A stretch of 64,000 bases of DNA from Flavobacterium beibuense (GTDB lineage Bacteria; Bacteroidota; Bacteroidia; Flavobacteriales; Flavobacteriaceae), in contig NZ_JUIW01000006.1 of the NCBI RefSeq assembly GCF_004151245.1, positions 186,001-250,000 on the forward strand. The letters run 5' to 3'. Positions 1-11,517 of the stretch are shown here, one piece after another. The notes beneath the pieces are model-generated. The model was not told where the DNA came from, ran no database searches, and saw only the letters and a program-made list of their open reading frames with translations. The position numbers and the translations under genes are program-made. The stretch's first letter is position 1. Each line of letters begins with the position of its first letter.

Positions 1-789
1 GTGTATCCTTTTATCTTTCTGCTGTTTTATTTTCTCAGCAGTCCAGCTGAATAATTTTCCTGAAAGGTATATCAAGAGTACCAGTAAACCTATAACCAGT
101 AGAGCAAGGGCAACTTCTTTAGCGAGAGTCTTAAAACTGGTTTCATTTTTATAGGCAGTAATCTCATCGGTAATAATCTTCTGATATGCTTTTGCAAGCA
201 GCTCTTTTGAGGTGTTGTTCCATATGGCATCATTTTCAGATACACTTACAATTATCCTGTCGTGGTAAACTAAATCAGCTGTTGTTTCGTTGTTTGAAGT
301 TTTAAGCGAATCCGGTTCAAACAGTATGTTGTCGCCAAGTTCTTCTATGCGCCTTGTTATGGCTTGAGCCCTTTCGGCAGCGGAGAAGCTGCCCAACTTA
401 CTGTAAATATTGAACAGGGTATCGTTAAAAAAGCCCCTAACCGGGCTGCCTTTTATTTTAGAACGCAGTTTGTCTATCTGTTCCCTTTTAGCAGCAAGCC
501 TGGTCGCTTCACGGTTTTCAAGCTCTTCCAGTTCTTTTTGGAGTTCTTCTTTCTTAAGGTTGTCGGTAGTTTTAAGAGATTGCAGCTGCTGTTCCAGTTC
601 AGACTTCTTAACAGAGTCTTTTAACCGCTGCTGCTCGATTTGAGCCAGCTTAATGTTGTATGCTTCAAGAGTAACCGCATTAACAGAATCAGTTGCTTTT
701 GCAATGCTATCTTTTTGGGCATAAATATTCTGCGATAATGTGAAGATAATTAGCGCAAAGAGTAAGCTGTAAAGTTTTTTCATCCTCAT
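1..789 (-). CDS. MscS-family mechanosensitive channel, N-terminal part (gene runs off the left edge)
   Basis: The minus-strand reading frame is open from an ATG at 789 (a second ATG sits at 783) to the window edge, giving 263 residues. It starts with a signal peptide (hydrophobic stretch ending at YAQ), then an unusually charged Glu/Lys/Gln-rich coiled coil at about 45-105, a soluble periplasmic segment, and a transmembrane helix near residues 228-248 followed by basic residues. This layout fits the long periplasmic-sensor MscS channels of Flavobacteria, which release solutes on osmotic downshift. The pore-forming MscS domain itself lies outside the window, so the family call is inference from the N-terminal organisation. 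It is downstream of the GHKL gene on the same strand with a 75-base gap. Confidence 0.6.
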   Translation of the reverse strand, partial: MRMKKLYSLLFALIIFTLSQNIYAQKDSIAKATDSVNAVTLEAYNIKLAQIEQQRLKDSVKKSELEQQLQSLKTTDNLKKEELQKELEELENREATRLAAKREQIDKLRSKIKGSPVRGFFNDTLFNIYSKLGSFSAAERAQAITRRIEELGDNILFEPDSLKTSNNETTADLVYHDRIIVSVSENDAIWNNTSKELLAKAYQKIITDEITAYKNETSFKTLAKEVALALLVIGLLVLLIYLSGKLFSWTAEKIKQQKDKRIH

Positions 790-864
790 CCTGTGTTACA
801 ACACATAAATATAGGAATTTTTTCGGCTGTTCAAATTGATAATTCCTTTAGAAGGCGTATTTGT

Positions 865-1878
865 TTAATTTATTTCTTTATTATGAAGACTTCTGGTGTG
901 TTTATTCATGCTTGATTTTGAAGCTGTGATATTAACTTTACTAGACACATTATCTCTCAAGTTTTTTAAAACCTCATTTAAATCATTTTTTTGATTAAGA
1001 TTGATGGTCAAATTGAGTGCAGTACCATCAATTTTTATATTAATTATCTTGTCTTCTTTTTCAGATTTAAATATTCCATTATTTCCACTAGCTATAAAAA
1101 AGCTGCCTCCATTTAAACATATATTACTCGTCATAAATAATCCATATCCAGAATTTGCCCATTCACCTTTTGGTTTACGTTTTTGACCAGCATAAACTTT
1201 TCCAGACACACCAGGTAATAGACTTTGTTGTATTGCCTCCAAATCTGTAGAAATGTTTAATTTAGGGTTATTAGAAATAGATTTTCTAATCCCTATTCCT
1301 CTATCTAAAACCGCAAAAGATACTTTATTAAGAGAGGGTAGATATTGTGCACAGAATCCAAATTTATCGGACTCACTATGTTCAACTATATTTCTTAAGA
1401 TTTCTCGAACACAATATTTTAAAATTTCAAAAAGATTTTCATCTTTTCCTTGAGTCAAAACATTACTAATTTCTGCTGCAAAATCTTCTAATATTTCGCC
1501 AGGATTAACAAACATATCTCTGGCAACCTGCTTTATATCATTAGTTTTGTAGATTCTAATAGGGATATATCTATTGTTGTTTTTTGCTTCACCTGGAAAC
1601 TTTCCATGATTTAAACCAAAAGACTGAAAGAATCCCATATGTGCAGGATAAGTACAATGAGTAAAGTTTTTCGCAATAAATTCACTTTCAGAATTAGCTT
1701 TTTTAAATAAATGGATTTCACTACTCAATAAAAGTAAAGAAATGGAATCAATTCTAATTAGATTTTTAAAATCAAATATATATTTTTTACTGTTTCTTAA
1801 ATCTTTAAAAGAGTTTATGAATTCTATTGTGTCCTCAAAAAATAAATATTTAGGAACTAGGATTATAAGTTCTTTCAT
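865..1878 (-). CDS. Stand-alone STAS-like/GHKL ATP-binding protein
   Basis: The 337-residue protein has a STAS-like N-terminal part (about 1-110, with a strand-helix pattern near residues 32-60) and a GHKL ATPase domain at about 140-300. The N-box is EILRNIVEHS (159-168), the G1 box DRGIGI (192-197), the lid/G2 segment SGYGLF (243-248) and a GTAL motif follows at 285-288. There is no phospho-acceptor His domain and no membrane segment, so it resembles anti-sigma or serine-kinase-like ATPases rather than a classical histidine kinase. It begins 9 bases after the uvrB stop and may be co-transcribed with it. Its base composition is visibly more AT-rich than uvrB, and no partner (a phosphatase or STAS antagonist) is next to it. 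Function is unknown; a regulatory or defence role is only inference. Confidence 0.7.
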   Translation of the reverse strand: MKELIILVPKYLFFEDTIEFINSFKDLRNSKKYIFDFKNLIRIDSISLLLLSSEIHLFKKANSESEFIAKNFTHCTYPAHMGFFQSFGLNHGKFPGEAKNNNRYIPIRIYKTNDIKQVARDMFVNPGEILEDFAAEISNVLTQGKDENLFEILKYCVREILRNIVEHSESDKFGFCAQYLPSLNKVSFAVLDRGIGIRKSISNNPKLNISTDLEAIQQSLLPGVSGKVYAGQKRKPKGEWANSGYGLFMTSNICLNGGSFFIASGNNGIFKSEKEDKIINIKIDGTALNLTINLNQKNDLNEVLKNLRDNVSSKVNITASKSSMNKHTRSLHNKEIN

Positions 1879-1887
1879 AACTGTAAT

Positions 1888-3876
1888 TTAAATCTTCTCC
1901 TGCAACACCTTAATTTCATCCCTTAGCTTGGCAGCCTGCATAAAGTCAAGATCTTTAGCGGCTTTTTCCATAGCCTTACGTTTTTCACGTATAATCTTTT
2001 CAATTTCGCCCTTGGCCATATAAGTGGTATCGGGTTCGGCAGCCATTTTAGGTGCGTTGTCATAATGGTACGACGAGATAGGGCTTTTGGTAAGCGAACT
2101 TTCAATTTTCTTATTAAGCGCTTTAGGTTCCAGTCCGTGTGCCGTATTAAAGTTCATTTGCTTTTCACGGCGGTAGTTGGTTTCGTCTATGGTACGCTGC
2201 ATACTGTCGGTTATCTTATCGGCATACATAATTGCCTTACCGTTTACGTTACGGGCAGCACGACCCACAGTTTGTACCAGCGAGCGCGTACTTCTTAAAA
2301 ACCCTTCCTTATCGGCATCCAGTATAGCCACAAGCGATACTTCCGGCAGGTCAAGCCCTTCCCTTAAAAGGTTAACCCCAATAAGCACATCAAACAATCC
2401 TTTACGTAAATCCTGCATGATCTCCACACGCTCCAATGTATCGACTTCCGAGTGGATATAACGGCAGCGAATGGATACTTTGGTTAGGTACTTGGCAAGT
2501 TCTTCGGCCATACGCTTGGTCAGGGTAGTAACCAATACGCGTTCGTCGGCCTCTACACGCTGTTGTATCTCTTCTATAAGGTCGTCTATCTGGTTAAGGC
2601 TTGGGCGTACTTCAATTATAGGGTCTAATAGCCCGGTAGGGCGTATAACCTGTTCTACATACACACCGCCGCTTTTTTGAAGCTCATAATCGGCAGGGGT
2701 GGCACTTACATATACTACCTGGTTTTGCAGCGCTTCGAACTCCTCAAATTTGAGCGGACGGTTATCCATAGCCGCAGGCAGCCTAAAGCCGTATTCCACA
2801 AGGTTTTCCTTACGTGAACGGTCACCACCATACATAGCGTGTACCTGAGAAACCGTTACGTGGCTTTCGTCAATCACCATAAGAAAATCATCAGGGAAAT
2901 AATCCAGAAGGCAGAAAGGCCTTGTACCCGGTAACCTTCGGTCAAGATAGCGCGAGTAGTTCTCGATACCTGAACAGTAACCAAGTTCACGAATCATTTC
3001 AAGGTCAAAATTGGTACGCTCCTCAAGGCGTTTAGCTTCGAGGTGCTTGCCTATTTCCTTAAAGTAATCTACCTGTTTTACCAAATCCTGCTGTATTTCC
3101 CATATAGCACCCTGTAGCACATCGGGAGAGGTTACAAACATATTGGCAGGATAAATATTAAGGCGGTCGTATTTTTCTATTACAAGTGCTGTTTTGGCAT
3201 CAAAGGCTTCAATTTCCTCAATCTCATCCCCAAAGAAATGCACTCGGAAAGGATCATCAGCATAACTGGGGAAAATCTCTACCGTATCCCCCTTAATACG
3301 GAAAGTACCCGGGGTAAATTCGGCTTCGGTACGGGAGTAAAGGCTCTGTACCAGCCTGTGTAAAAGTTTGGTTCTCGATATAACCTGATCGCGCTCTATA
3401 GAGATTACGTTCTTTTGAAACTCAACAGGGTTACCTATACCATACAGGCAGGAAACCGATGCAACCACAAGTACGTCGCGCCTTCCCGAAAGTAGGGAAG
3501 ATGTGGTGCTTAAACGCATTTTTTCCAGCTCCTCGTTTATGGAAAGGTCTTTTTCTATATATGTTCCCGTTACGGGTATATAAGCTTCGGGCTGGTAGTA
3601 GTCGTAGTAAGACACAAAGTATTCAACCGCATTGTTAGGAAAAAACTGCTTGAATTCGCTGTACAGCTGTGCTGCCAGTGTTTTGTTATGTGCCAGTACA
3701 AGGGTAGGTTTTTGTACCTCTTCCACAACGTTTGCCATGGTAAAGGTCTTACCCGAACCGGTAACCCCTAACAGAGTTTGAAAACGTTCCCCCGATTTTA
3801 ATCCGTTACTGAGTTGTTTTATTGCTTCGGGCTGATCACCCATCGGCTTATAGTCTGATACTACCTTAAATTTCAT
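1888..3876 (-). CDS. uvrB: Excinuclease ABC subunit B
   Basis: UvrB is the damage-verifying helicase-like subunit of nucleotide excision repair; it is loaded by UvrA and recruits UvrC. The 662-residue protein carries Walker A GVTGSGKT (about 37-44), the beta-hairpin motif YYDYYQPEAYIP, Walker B-type DESH, the SATP motif, GVNLLREGLDLPEV and QTVGRAAR helicase motifs, and a C-terminal UVR domain (KAAKDLDFMQAAKLRDEI). The ATG at 3876 is preferred over an upstream GTG at 3897, because the family starts at this position and because a -7 promoter element overlaps the GTG. It is the usual family length. uvrA is 51 kb away in this window with a very similar -7 element. Confidence 0.97.
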   Translation of the reverse strand: MKFKVVSDYKPMGDQPEAIKQLSNGLKSGERFQTLLGVTGSGKTFTMANVVEEVQKPTLVLAHNKTLAAQLYSEFKQFFPNNAVEYFVSYYDYYQPEAYIPVTGTYIEKDLSINEELEKMRLSTTSSLLSGRRDVLVVASVSCLYGIGNPVEFQKNVISIERDQVISRTKLLHRLVQSLYSRTEAEFTPGTFRIKGDTVEIFPSYADDPFRVHFFGDEIEEIEAFDAKTALVIEKYDRLNIYPANMFVTSPDVLQGAIWEIQQDLVKQVDYFKEIGKHLEAKRLEERTNFDLEMIRELGYCSGIENYSRYLDRRLPGTRPFCLLDYFPDDFLMVIDESHVTVSQVHAMYGGDRSRKENLVEYGFRLPAAMDNRPLKFEEFEALQNQVVYVSATPADYELQKSGGVYVEQVIRPTGLLDPIIEVRPSLNQIDDLIEEIQQRVEADERVLVTTLTKRMAEELAKYLTKVSIRCRYIHSEVDTLERVEIMQDLRKGLFDVLIGVNLLREGLDLPEVSLVAILDADKEGFLRSTRSLVQTVGRAARNVNGKAIMYADKITDSMQRTIDETNYRREKQMNFNTAHGLEPKALNKKIESSLTKSPISSYHYDNAPKMAAEPDTTYMAKGEIEKIIREKRKAMEKAAKDLDFMQAAKLRDEIKVLQEKI

Positions 3877-3896
3877 TTCTTTTTCCTTGCTTTCCA

Positions 3897-3904
3897 CAAA
3901 GATA
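3897..3904 (-). promoter_or_regulatory. uvrB promoter, -7 element TATCTTTG
   Basis: Read on the minus strand this is TATCTTTG, an exact TAnnTTTG match, 20 bases before the uvrB ATG. No clear TTG was found at the -33 position. The context (ctatctttgtg) is almost the same as in front of uvrA. Confidence 0.55.
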
Positions 3905-3995
3905 GTGAAATAGATTTTTGGTTATTTGTTTATATGGTTATTCGGTTTGAAGTAATCAAATCAACGAATTAGCGTATAACCGACCTATATGTAAA

Positions 3996-4658
3996 TCAAT
4001 CAAAACATTCCATCATAAGGAGGTCACCTTCCTTATGCACTATGGTTACAATACCATCGTTTACGGTAGTATTGCTGCTGCCTGTGCGGTAACCAATAGT
4101 CAGTTCCTCATCATTAAGAGGGTACTTTAGGTTTTGTGTGCTTATACCCGATACTTTGCCTATAGGAATTAATGAAACAGGGGTACTGGCAGGGTACCAT
4201 TTCTCAAACTTTTGTGGTAACAGGAAAATTTTAGAATGGTCGTCCAGTATCACTATTTTAATTAGGTTGCGGTAGCGCACTATATTGGTAATATTGGTAA
4301 TGGTATGGTCGGCACGTTTACCGGTAGCCCAAATTACATTTACCGCGGGTATTTTACGTTCAATAAGGTAATCAAAGGCTTTTTCAAGATCTGTCTTTTC
4401 CTGATCCGGACTGTAAACAACCTCAAGCGGATACTGTAGGTCTTTGTATTTTTCGGAATCAAAATCGCCGTCAAAATCACCTAAAAGCACATCTATCTTA
4501 ATGCCAAGTTCCATAACGCGTTCTATAGCATTATCCAGTACAATTACAAGTGGTGACCATTCCAGCAGCTGATCTGTTAACTCTCTTGAGCAGGCAGCGC
4601 CGTTAGCAATAATTAAAGCCGGTTCCTGGTCGTCCCTTACAATGTGGTGTGATGACAT
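3996..4658 (-). CDS. Thiamine pyrophosphokinase
   Basis: This 220-residue cytoplasmic enzyme transfers pyrophosphate from ATP to thiamine, giving thiamine diphosphate. The diagnostic motifs are present: GDFDGDFDS (60-68), DQEKTDLEKAF (85-95) and TGKRADHTITNI (112-123), which bind ATP/Mg2+ and thiamine; the C-terminal beta domain includes the RTGSSNTTV segment. Length is normal for the family. It follows the second DUF4249 gene by 44 bases on the same strand, so it may be the last gene of the TonB/DUF4249 operon, although nothing in those proteins points to thiamine. No TPP riboswitch-like sequence was recognised in the short gap. Confidence 0.92.
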   Translation of the reverse strand: MSSHHIVRDDQEPALIIANGAACSRELTDQLLEWSPLVIVLDNAIERVMELGIKIDVLLGDFDGDFDSEKYKDLQYPLEVVYSPDQEKTDLEKAFDYLIERKIPAVNVIWATGKRADHTITNITNIVRYRNLIKIVILDDHSKIFLLPQKFEKWYPASTPVSLIPIGKVSGISTQNLKYPLNDEELTIGYRTGSSNTTVNDGIVTIVHKEGDLLMMECFD

Positions 4659-4702
4659 AGTTTTAATTTAGGCTGTAAAAATACAAACTTTACAGTACAA
4701 TG

Positions 4703-5524
4703 CTATTCTACGGTGTAGGTTATAAAAGAACCTTCACTAAGCCTGAAATAACCCAGGGCATAATTGTCAGGATTAGTTTGGTTTACAATATTGCCCCTAA
4801 CATTTATTGAAGGTGTTCTAAATGGATTTGTAACATTTTCTTCGTCTACAATGCTTAGCAGTTTAGACATATAATCAAAGTGTCTTGAAGAAATCCCGTA
4901 AAGGAAAGTTGTAATTTCATCTCCCGGCTTAAGGTCATCAAATATGGTTATGGTATAAGTGTAGTTGCCGTTTACAAAACGATCATCAAAAATAGCCACG
5001 CCGCCGCTGTATCCTTCACGGCCTATTTCCCTAAGGTAGTAGTTGGTTTCGGGAGGGTCTAGAAAGTAAGCTTTTAAGGACATGTCGTTAGGGTCAAAAC
5101 CTTCATTAGTTAGTATCACTTCCTCAAGCTGAGGTACAGGCATTAGTGTTTCGGTAGCCGTAAATGTTTCTCCGTTAACTTCTACAAACAAAGTGTATGT
5201 TTCCCCGATTTCAGGATTAAAATTAATGCACGCGTATATACCCTGAAACCCTGATTTTTCTTCACTAAATTCAAACACATCATTTTTGCTGTTGGTAACA
5301 TATACAGTAGCTCCGCTAACTATAGGAACGTCTGTATCATAAAACCCTGCGGTTGTGGTTAAACGTACTTCCTGATAATGTCCGGTAAATGTTTTCATCC
5401 AGTTAAAGGAGGCTTCTACAACCAGTCTGGGAGGAGCAGTGGGGAGGTCTAAATCAACAACGTCTTCACAGGCTGTGAAAAACAGTCCTGTGAAGACGAG
5501 TAATAAAGTGTATAGTTTTCTCAT
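4703..5524 (-). CDS. DUF4249 lipoprotein (copy 2)
   Basis: The 273-residue protein begins with a lipoprotein signal peptide with lipobox-like LFFTAC (Cys at 19) followed by EDVVDLDLPTAPPRLVVEA, the hallmark start of DUF4249 proteins. The C-terminal signature VRGNIVNQ...NYALGYFR is shared with the neighbouring paralogue. DUF4249 lipoproteins are surface or outer-membrane partners of TonB-dependent receptors in Bacteroidota; the ligand is not known. It is 41 bases downstream of the first copy. The two copies are clearly homologous over their full length but well diverged, so the duplication is not recent. Confidence 0.9.
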   Translation of the reverse strand: MRKLYTLLLVFTGLFFTACEDVVDLDLPTAPPRLVVEASFNWMKTFTGHYQEVRLTTTAGFYDTDVPIVSGATVYVTNSKNDVFEFSEEKSGFQGIYACINFNPEIGETYTLFVEVNGETFTATETLMPVPQLEEVILTNEGFDPNDMSLKAYFLDPPETNYYLREIGREGYSGGVAIFDDRFVNGNYTYTITIFDDLKPGDEITTFLYGISSRHFDYMSKLLSIVDEENVTNPFRTPSINVRGNIVNQTNPDNYALGYFRLSEGSFITYTVE

Positions 5525-5565
5525 TCAGAAAGGTTTGCTGAAAACCTAACGCAAAAACTATGCTA

Positions 5566-6390
5566 TTATTGAACTGTGTAATCAATTTTTACAGCCTGAG
5601 TTACACGAAAGTACCCCAAAGCATAATTATTGATGTCGTTTTGGTTAACCAGGTTACCTCTTACAGTAGACGGCGGAACCTGAAACGGACCACTACCTGC
5701 ACCGCCTTCGGCAATTTCAATTAGCTGTCTCATATAGTTATAATACCTTTCAGAACTACTATGAAGACTTATATTTACAACCTGACCCGGTTCCAGATCT
5801 TCATCACTAAAAAAGTTGAACATTTCGTTCCCTTGGTTAAAGCGGTCTTCCATTGCATCATAATCAGGGTAAGGAATAACCGGGGCATCAAAGCGGCCTA
5901 GGTACCAGTTGTCTTCCTCTCCATTATCCTGAAAAAAGTATCTCACCTCTATTTCATCACCAAAAAAACCTCCTTCATTATTCTGTACTACCTCAGTAAT
6001 ATCAGGGCAGGCATAAAGTGTTTCGGTAGCTTTGAAGGTCTGTCCGCCTGAAACTACGGTAAGAACATATGTCTCACCAATTACAGGCTCAAAATTAATA
6101 CAGTTATAAAGTCCTGTACCGGGATTTTCAACAAAATCGAATATTGTTCCGATTGAATTGGTTACAAATACTGTAGCACCCGATACAACAGGTACTTCAG
6201 GCTCATAATACCCTGCTGTAGTGGTTAGCCTTATGGTTTGTTCGCTACCATCGGTACCCTTAACCCAGTCAAGGGAAGCATCAACTACAAGGCGTGGTGG
6301 TGCAGTTTCAAGATCTACATCAACTACCTCTTCACAACTCGTGAATAAGGCTATGGTTACTATTGCTAATATGTATTTTATATTTTTCAT
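5566..6390 (-). CDS. DUF4249 lipoprotein (copy 1)
   Basis: A 274-residue lipoprotein: signal peptide ending in LFTSC (Cys at 19), then EEVVDVDLETAPPRLVVDA, the conserved DUF4249 opening, and near the end VRGNLVNQ...NYALGYFRV. It lies 9 bases after the stop of the TonB-dependent receptor, which is the standard arrangement for this family, and is almost certainly co-transcribed with it. It probably caps or assists the receptor on the cell surface. The substrate cannot be read from the sequence. Confidence 0.9.
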   Translation of the reverse strand: MKNIKYILAIVTIALFTSCEEVVDVDLETAPPRLVVDASLDWVKGTDGSEQTIRLTTTAGYYEPEVPVVSGATVFVTNSIGTIFDFVENPGTGLYNCINFEPVIGETYVLTVVSGGQTFKATETLYACPDITEVVQNNEGGFFGDEIEVRYFFQDNGEEDNWYLGRFDAPVIPYPDYDAMEDRFNQGNEMFNFFSDEDLEPGQVVNISLHSSSERYYNYMRQLIEIAEGGAGSGPFQVPPSTVRGNLVNQNDINNYALGYFRVTQAVKIDYTVQ

Positions 6391-6399
6391 GACGGTTCC

Positions 6400-8781
6400 T
6401 TAAAATTTAAAGTTATACGTAACGCTTGGTATAACACCAAAAATAGACAGCCTTACAGCCTCGTTGGCTCCTGTATCCTCATTTTGCCTGAATGTAATAG
6501 AAGCTGCATTCATCCTATTGTAAAGGTTGTAAATACTGAATACCCATTCTCCCTGCCATCCTTTTTTCTTTTCAGGTTTAGGAGTGTAAGTTGCCGATAC
6601 ATCCAGGTGATGGTAAGCAGGGTTTCTGTCCATGTTTCTTGCACCAAAACTAGGTACTACAACATCTCCGTACTGGTAATATCCGTTAGGGTACGTTACT
6701 GCCTGACCCGACTGTAGTGCGAATATCGCACCGAACGACCATTTAGGGTTAAGTTCATAACTTCCGGTAACAGAAAGATTATGTGTTTTGTCGTATCCTG
6801 CAAAATACCAGTCACCATTATTAATTCCCAGTTCATTTGGCGTTCTGCCCGGGGTTTGCTGTTCAGTACGGGATAGTGTGTAAGATATCCATCCTGTTAG
6901 CTTACCTGTATTTTTTCTAAACAATACTTCAAGTCCATAAGACCTTGCCCTTCCTGGTAGTACAACCTGTTCAATTGCTTCATTTGCAATAAGGTTAGCA
7001 CCGTCAATATAGTCAAGCCTGTTTTTTATCTTTTTATAGTATACTTCTGTTTCAAGGCTGTAAGCCGCATCTTTAAAGTTTCTGAAGTATCCTACTGCAT
7101 ACTGGTCAAGCGTTTGCGGTTTCAGGTAATCATCACTTGGGGCCCAAACGTCTAACGGAGTAGGTGATGAGGTATTGGTTATAAGGTGAAGGTATTGTGC
7201 CATCCTGTTATAGGATGCCTTAACCGACTGCTCATCGTTTAATTTATAAGCAATACCTACACGAGGCTCAAGATTATTGAAGTCGGCTATAACATCACCG
7301 CTGCCATAATGTTTAGTATCTATTGGAGTAGCTTTTTCGTAGATTTTTAGCTCATCGTTAAAAACAACAGCCTGATTGTTGGTATAAATATTCATATCCT
7401 GTGCACCAAGCCTGTAGAACATACTATAGCGAAGGCCGTAGCTAACGGTAAGGTTTTCCGTAAGCTGCTGTTCTGCATCTATATAGATGGCAGGTTCAAA
7501 AGCATATTTTTTATCTAACTGGTCAGGGTTTATGTCGGAGTCTTCACCGCTTGGCTCAATTGTACCAGGGTTAAAGTCATAATAGATAGTATTAAGCCCG
7601 TAGTTTAATTTGAATTTATCTGACAGGTAATGTTTAAGGTCGTACTTGAAGTTGTAGTTTTTAATACCCGAATCCCAGTTTAAACCAACAAAATCAAGCT
7701 CTAAGCCATAGTAGTAATCGCTATAGATTAAAGACATGTTAGCAAATAGCTTCTCGCTGAAAAGGTGGTTCCAGCGAAGGTTTACCACAGCATTCCCGTA
7801 TATGTTATTAAAGCTGTCGCTTATTTCTAATAAGTCACGCCCAAAATACCCTGATAAGTAAAGGTTATTGTTATCGTTAAGCTTGTAGCTTAGTTTAGTG
7901 TTAAGGTCATAAAAATAGGCACTGTTTTCTTCTCCTGCCAGTTTCATGAAAAGGTGTGCATAAGAAGCACGTCCTCCTATAAGGAAAGAACCTCTTTCTT
8001 TCACGATAGGACCCTCTGCCAGAATTCGGCTTGAAATGGCACCAATACCTCCAGTCATATGGAACTCGTTGCTGTTACCCTCTTTCTGGTAAATATCAAG
8101 TACCGAAGATAAACGTCCGCCATATCGTGCAGGGATACCACCTTTATAAAGCTTAAGGTCCTTAATAGCATCGGCATTAAAAACCGAGAAGAAACCGAAA
8201 AGGTGAGAGGAGTTGAATATGGTTGCCTCATCCAATAGTATAAGGTTTTGATCGGCAGCACCACCGCGTACGTTAAAGCCTGAAGCCCCTTCTCCCGCAT
8301 TTGTAACACCCGGAAGTGTAAGGATTGATTTAAGTACATCAACCTCACCCATTACTACAGGCATCTTCTTGATTTCCTGAACCGATAGCTTATTAACGCT
8401 CATTTCGGGTGTGCGGATGTTTGCTTTTTGCTGATTGGCTGTAATTACTACTTCCTGTAACTCTTCACTGGATGAAGAGAGTTGAAAATTTTTCCTTACA
8501 TTTTGATTAAGGGTAATGGTTTCGGTAATGGTACCAAAGCTTACATAGCTTATCTCTACCGTATAGGTTCCTGCCGGAAGTGAGATGGAAAAAAATCCGT
8601 ACTGGTTTGTAGCGGCTACGGTTTCGGTTTCCTTAATGTAAACATTTGCTCCGATGAGAGTCTCATTACTGCTGTCATCTGATATGGTACCGCTTAGGGT
8701 AAACTTTTCCTGAGAAAAGACAACAGCCGTAAAGAACAATAGAAAGAATGCCGGGAGGCACCTTTGTTTAAAAGTGTTCAT
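6400..8781 (-). CDS. TonB-dependent outer-membrane receptor with carboxypeptidase-like N-terminal domain
   Basis: The 793-residue receptor starts with a signal peptide (MNTFKQRC...VVFSQ), then a carboxypeptidase-regulatory-like domain at about 26-110 (LSGTISDDSSNETLIGANVYI), a plug domain at about 115-230 (VVITANQQ, GFNVRGGAADQNLILLD, YGGRLSSVLD) and a long beta-barrel ending in Phe (VTYNFKF). The ATG at 8781 is chosen because it opens a good signal peptide; an in-frame upstream ATG at 8937 would add 52 residues without that property. It drives import of an unknown ligand using TonB energy. It is followed directly by two DUF4249 lipoproteins, forming one uptake unit. Confidence 0.93.
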   Translation of the reverse strand: MNTFKQRCLPAFFLLFFTAVVFSQEKFTLSGTISDDSSNETLIGANVYIKETETVAATNQYGFFSISLPAGTYTVEISYVSFGTITETITLNQNVRKNFQLSSSSEELQEVVITANQQKANIRTPEMSVNKLSVQEIKKMPVVMGEVDVLKSILTLPGVTNAGEGASGFNVRGGAADQNLILLDEATIFNSSHLFGFFSVFNADAIKDLKLYKGGIPARYGGRLSSVLDIYQKEGNSNEFHMTGGIGAISSRILAEGPIVKERGSFLIGGRASYAHLFMKLAGEENSAYFYDLNTKLSYKLNDNNNLYLSGYFGRDLLEISDSFNNIYGNAVVNLRWNHLFSEKLFANMSLIYSDYYYGLELDFVGLNWDSGIKNYNFKYDLKHYLSDKFKLNYGLNTIYYDFNPGTIEPSGEDSDINPDQLDKKYAFEPAIYIDAEQQLTENLTVSYGLRYSMFYRLGAQDMNIYTNNQAVVFNDELKIYEKATPIDTKHYGSGDVIADFNNLEPRVGIAYKLNDEQSVKASYNRMAQYLHLITNTSSPTPLDVWAPSDDYLKPQTLDQYAVGYFRNFKDAAYSLETEVYYKKIKNRLDYIDGANLIANEAIEQVVLPGRARSYGLEVLFRKNTGKLTGWISYTLSRTEQQTPGRTPNELGINNGDWYFAGYDKTHNLSVTGSYELNPKWSFGAIFALQSGQAVTYPNGYYQYGDVVVPSFGARNMDRNPAYHHLDVSATYTPKPEKKKGWQGEWVFSIYNLYNRMNAASITFRQNEDTGANEAVRLSIFGVIPSVTYNFKF

Positions 8782-8950
8782 TTGTTGATTGATTGAAGTG
8801 ATTAGTTTTTTTAGCAAATTCTTTGGAAAGCATAACTTTCCGGTATCGTAACGTCTTACAGACGAATTAAATTGTGTTGTGTTACATAATTGATGAATTT
8901 TTAATCGATTTACTCCTTTTTTTTGCGTGATTGTCACAATTTAAGTACAT

Positions 8951-8981
8951 AAAAAAAAGCTGCCGGGTTAGGGCAGCTTTT
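8951..8981 (-). terminator. Rho-independent terminator after isocitrate dehydrogenase
   Basis: A 10-bp perfect stem (AAAAGCTGCC / GGCAGCTTTT) with a 7-base loop and an uninterrupted T-run on the minus strand, 20 bases after the idh stop. The rest of the 8782-9001 gap is the leader region of the TonB receptor gene; no other feature was seen there. Confidence 0.85.
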
Positions 8982-9001
8982 AAAATATGATATGTTTGTT
9001 A

Positions 9002-11263
<2,262 letters not shown>

Positions 11264-11378
11264 TCATGAAGCCAGCAGGTGTAATTATTAATGAGTTGTA
11301 ATTTTGTTTGTGTGCTGTGCTTATAAGGGCTGTAGTAAATGGAGGTAGCCCAAGTAGTATCCCTAAAAAGCAGGCTTG

Positions 11379-11386
11379 CAAATATA
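11379..11386 (-). promoter_or_regulatory. Candidate icd promoter, -7 element TATATTTG, with a long leader
   Basis: On the minus strand this reads TATATTTG, an exact TAnnTTTG match. It would place the transcript start near 11375, giving a 5' leader of roughly 145 bases before the icd ATG. No -33 TTG was found at good spacing. Confidence 0.4.
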
Positions 11387-11465
11387 GCAAAATCTAAATA
11401 AAAATCTTATTGGTAATTCTTTAAAAAAACGTTGTAGTAATTTAGGAATTCTCAATAAAAGGCAT

Positions 11466-11497
11466 AAAAAAATCCCTATGCAATGCGTAGGGATTTT
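11466..11497 (-). terminator. Rho-independent terminator after rplS
   Basis: Perfect 10-bp stem (AAAATCCCTA / TAGGGATTTT) followed by a T-run on the minus strand, about 20 bases after the rplS stop. The remaining gap towards icd (11261-11465) holds only the icd leader and its candidate promoter. Confidence 0.85.
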
Positions 11498-11517
11498 GTA
11501 TAGTGCAATCAAAGAAA

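Noticed and set aside
364..643. Plus-strand ORFs of 77-86 codons at the left end
   Set aside because: They lie inside the minus-strand MscS-like gene, which has a signal peptide, coiled coil and full open frame.
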